From positions 26,162 through 90,161 of the forward strand of contig MGZK01000154.1 of NCBI GenBank assembly GCA_001802125.1: DNA of 64,000 bases. The letters are read 5' to 3'. Both the position numbers and the translations under genes were made by a program. Positions within the stretch are counted from its first letter, which is position 1. Each line of letters opens with the position of its first letter. The notes under the pieces are model-generated. The model saw nothing but the letters and a program-made list of their open reading frames with translations, did not search any database and was not told the DNA's origin. Positions 61,171 through 64,000 of this stretch are shown here, piece after piece. Origin of the DNA: Geobacteraceae bacterium GWC2_55_20 (GTDB lineage Bacteria > Desulfobacterota > Desulfuromonadia > Geobacterales > Pseudopelobacteraceae).

Positions 61171-61423
61171 GTTGACGGGTACTGTAATATTCAAACAGTG
61201 CGGAGCGGTGGTTACTGGAAATGTTGATGAGCCATTGACTATGCTTGGACCCGCTGAACAACTGGACGCTTTGGTGGAAATCAGAAATAAAATTTCCCGT
61301 GTCCTGGCGATTTAGCAACCATGTAAATTGAAGGATCATTCGATAGGAGGTGTAAGTGTTCACAGAATCTCAATTTAGAACGAGGCATGAGGGGAACGGT
61401 GTTATTTGTTTTTCTAATTCACT

Positions 61424-61517
61424 CAATAGATAAATAGATAACAGCGTCCCGCCGGACGTTTCCAATAGATAAATAGATAACAGCGTCCCGCCGGACGTTT
61501 CCCCGCCGGACGTTTCC
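61424..61517. repeat. Tandem repeat: two exact 39-bp units plus 16-bp partial
   Basis: caatagataaatagataacagcgtcccgccggacgtttc twice, then cccgccggacgtttcc. Confidence 0.95.
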
Positions 61518-61547
61518 AGGCACGGTGGGGCGTTGAGACCCAACCCT

Positions 61548-61619
61548 TGGAGATTGACGGTGTCGGAGCTACACATCTGACAGTGGAGATTGACGGTGTC
61601 GGAGCTACACATCTGACAG
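61548..61619. repeat. Tandem repeat: two exact 36-bp units
   Basis: tggagattgacggtgtcggagctacacatctgacag twice; inverted related copy at 61647-61669. Confidence 0.95.
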
Positions 61620-61884
61620 AATCACCCAAAAATGGCAAATTGTGTAATGTGTAGCCCCGACACCGTTAGACTACAAAATAGCGGAGGGGTCTTGAAAATG
61701 GAAATTCGGCCTCAAATTCTAAATTCAAGGGCAGCCCCCTAATCTGTTTCATTTGGCGGACAAGGCTCGAATGGTGATCAGGGAGATAGAGATAAACAGC
61801 TGGGCAGATCTACAGAAACTCGTGTGCGACAATCCCAGGAAGTTTCTGTTCGGTTGATTTTGAGCCCAATTCAAGGGGGAAAAT

Positions 61885-62691
61885 ATGGCAAAAGTTAATT
61901 TCACACCGGCGCTACGCAAGGAGTATGAAGACCTCTTCAACGGCTGCATTATCAAACCGGAAAAAACAGCTGCTGTAGAGGCGATCATTGGTAAGTTGTT
62001 GGCAAAGCAGTCGGTCTATCAAGCAGTCGGCGATCCCCTCGGCATTCCGTGGCACTTCATCGCAGTGATTCACAACATGGAGGCGAGTCTCAACTTTACC
62101 CGACACCTGCACAATGGCGACCCGCTTACAGCCCGTACGGTACAGGTCCCAAAAGGAAGGCCGGTTAAAGGAACTCCTCCCTTCACTTGGGAAGAGAGCG
62201 CTATCGATGCTCTGACCATGCGAGGTCTGGGCAAAGTTACAGACTGGAGCCTGCCCGGAACCCTCTATCAGCTGGAAGGGTACAACGGCTGGGGGTATCG
62301 GCTGTATCATCAACATGTCCTTTCCCCTTATCTCTGGAGCTATGCCAATCACTACATCAGCGGCAAATACGTTGCCGACGGCACTTGGTCCGACACGGCA
62401 ATATCACAGCAATGCGGCGCGGCGGTACTTCTACGAAGGATGGCTGAGCACGGCCAGATCAGTTTTGTCGACCAACCTGCACTGGAAGCTGGTTCACAGC
62501 CGCTGGTGGTGCCGTATTCCATGCATAAGTCCAGCGATCCAGCGGAGGTAGCCAAGGCAGAGGCGTTGCAGAGGTGGCTGAACACTTTCCCCGGAATTTT
62601 CGTCAAGGTGGACGGCGTGCCAGGAGAAAAAACGTCGAATGCCTACAAGAGTGTAACTGGTGGATATTTGCCGGGGGATCCGAGGGCATGA
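61885..62691 (+). CDS. Lysozyme-family protein with peptidoglycan-binding-like C-terminus
   Basis: GDPLGIPWHFIAVIHNMEASLNFTRHLHNGDPL; TLYQLEGYNGWGYR; LQRWLNTFPGIFVKVDGVPGEKTSNAYK. Confidence 0.75.
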   Translation: MAKVNFTPALRKEYEDLFNGCIIKPEKTAAVEAIIGKLLAKQSVYQAVGDPLGIPWHFIAVIHNMEASLNFTRHLHNGDPLTARTVQVPKGRPVKGTPPFTWEESAIDALTMRGLGKVTDWSLPGTLYQLEGYNGWGYRLYHQHVLSPYLWSYANHYISGKYVADGTWSDTAISQQCGAAVLLRRMAEHGQISFVDQPALEAGSQPLVVPYSMHKSSDPAEVAKAEALQRWLNTFPGIFVKVDGVPGEKTSNAYKSVTGGYLPGDPRA

Positions 62692-62724
62692 AGGTACTCA
62701 CGCACGTCTTTGACTGGAGGATAT

Positions 62725-63825
62725 ATGCCGCCTCGTAATGACAGCGTTTTTTTCGTCAGTTATGCTGGTGAGGATTTAAAATGGGCGCAATGGATTGTTT
62801 GGGAGCTTCAGAACGCCAAGCCTCGTTATCGCTGCATCGCTCAGTTCAAGGACTTCACGCCAGGAATGAGCTTCATACAAAAGATGCGCGAAGCTGCCGA
62901 ATCTGACTGCACTATAGCAGTCTTTTCACCACATTACTTTAGCTCCAGGTATTGCCAACAGGAACTCGACGCGTCGCTTACCGGTGATGTAACGAGGCTC
63001 CTTCCAGTACGAGTAGAACCATGCGACCCGGGCCAATTTCTTCAAAATCGTATTTATATTGATTTGGTGAACAAGTCCATCGATGACGCAAGAAACTCAC
63101 TTTTGAGTGGCGTGGAAGCTTACCTTACAAGCACCAGAAAGCTCAGCGACAAGCCCGCCTTTCGGCAAAGGCCAGTTTTCCCAGGTCCCATGCAGGACGA
63201 AACCTCACATAATAAACCAGTTATTCCCACAGTTGCTGAAGGGCCACTTAAAGTCCTTTTTCTGGCTCCACAAGTGGGGGGGCTTTCCCCGAGCTCTCAA
63301 TTGCAAAAAATGAAACGTTGCTTGGAACAGGCGCGGTTCCCCAAATCCATTATTTTTAAAGGCGTATTCAAGGTACACGTGACGTCGCTATTCCAGGAAT
63401 TGAATAAAGAAGCTCCACATGTTTTCCATTTTAGCGGAAAGCAAAACGGTGGCGACATTCTGATGCGCACGGAAAACGGCGGTCTGACCACAGTTCAGGA
63501 TACAGCACTTGCAGGGATGTTCCAGTCACTTGATAAAGGTTTGAAACTTGTGGTCATCGATACATGCTTTTCGTTGCGCTGTGCATCCACCATCGCAAAG
63601 GTTGTGCCTTGTGCAATAGGAGTAAAAGCCGAGATCTATGAGGATGACGCTACGACGTTTTATGGCATCTTCTACCAGGCTGTTGCCTCGGGACGCTCCC
63701 TTAAGGATGCAGTAGCGCAGGCAAGAACCTCACTGAAATTCGCAAAAGTTCCCGAGGAACAGATTCCCCAATTATGTTGCCGTGAAGGGGTCGATCCCGC
63801 TCAAATATTCTTGGTTGATCACTAA
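62725..63825 (+). CDS. TIR-domain protein fused to CHAT/caspase-like domain
   Basis: FFVSYAGEDLKWAQWIVWEL...SPHYFSSRYCQQELDASL (TIR); HVFHFSGKQNGG...LKLVVIDTCFS (His/Cys dyad-like). Start uncertain (62710 or 62725). Confidence 0.8.
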   Translation: MPPRNDSVFFVSYAGEDLKWAQWIVWELQNAKPRYRCIAQFKDFTPGMSFIQKMREAAESDCTIAVFSPHYFSSRYCQQELDASLTGDVTRLLPVRVEPCDPGQFLQNRIYIDLVNKSIDDARNSLLSGVEAYLTSTRKLSDKPAFRQRPVFPGPMQDETSHNKPVIPTVAEGPLKVLFLAPQVGGLSPSSQLQKMKRCLEQARFPKSIIFKGVFKVHVTSLFQELNKEAPHVFHFSGKQNGGDILMRTENGGLTTVQDTALAGMFQSLDKGLKLVVIDTCFSLRCASTIAKVVPCAIGVKAEIYEDDATTFYGIFYQAVASGRSLKDAVAQARTSLKFAKVPEEQIPQLCCREGVDPAQIFLVDH

Positions 63826-63898
63826 GTCAGTTGCACAATTAACGAGCGTACCTTGTCCATGACGTTGTGGAATTAATTCATTGCGAGAGGAGAACCAT

Positions 63899-64000
63899 AT
63901 GGCTGCTGATAAAACCCTGGTCGTATTCGTCCATGGCTGGAGTGTCACCAATACCAACACCTACGGCGGATTGCCGGTCAGGCTGGCTAATGAGGCCAAG
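63899..64000 (+). CDS. Alpha/beta hydrolase, truncated by window edge
   Basis: MAADKTLVVFVHGWSVTNTNTYGGLPVRLANEAK (HGW oxyanion-type motif). Confidence 0.55.
   Translation, partial: MAADKTLVVFVHGWSVTNTNTYGGLPVRLANEAK

Noticed and set aside
61082-61315. 77-aa ORF overlapping the end of the SLATT gene
   Set aside because: Different frame overlapping a better supported CDS, no motif or RBS support.
61424-61619. Possible CRISPR array
   Set aside because: Repeats are contiguous, two copies each, without unique spacers; no cas genes nearby.
61370-61638. Minus-strand ORFs with repeated CSSDTVNL or RCVAPTPSIS
   Set aside because: Repetition simply reflects the exact DNA tandem repeats; not a credible protein.

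Overview
Gene-dense, high-GC bacterial chromosome segment. The gene content resembles Geobacter/Pelobacter (Desulfuromonadales), but that assignment is an inference from gene families only.

Main content: 5'-truncated homoserine dehydrogenase, trpB2, a MntA/HepT toxin-antitoxin pair, and trpF separated from trpB1 by about 8 kb of methyltransferase, glycosyltransferase and secreted-repeat genes that also carry a decayed trpB 5' fragment. Next come pta, a 2.6-kaa secreted repeat protein, a MoxR/VWA pair, queC, an MCP, cytochrome c, tandem DUF507 genes, slt, sensor kinases, mutS, an amidase, a SWIM-SNF2 helicase, prfA-hisG-hisI, tRNA(CAT), a kinase/sigma54-regulator block, a radical-SAM-like/SPASM protein with degraded catalytic motifs, and a membrane Mrr-like protein.

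From about 58.6 kb to the right edge there is a co-directional accessory cassette: YiiX-like permuted papain protein, DUF6765/PLC-like protein, SLATT-type 2TM protein, lysozyme-family protein, TIR plus CHAT/caspase-like fusion, and an alpha/beta hydrolase that runs off the window. This is the best candidate for an undescribed conflict or effector system. All family calls were made by reading motifs; no searches were run.
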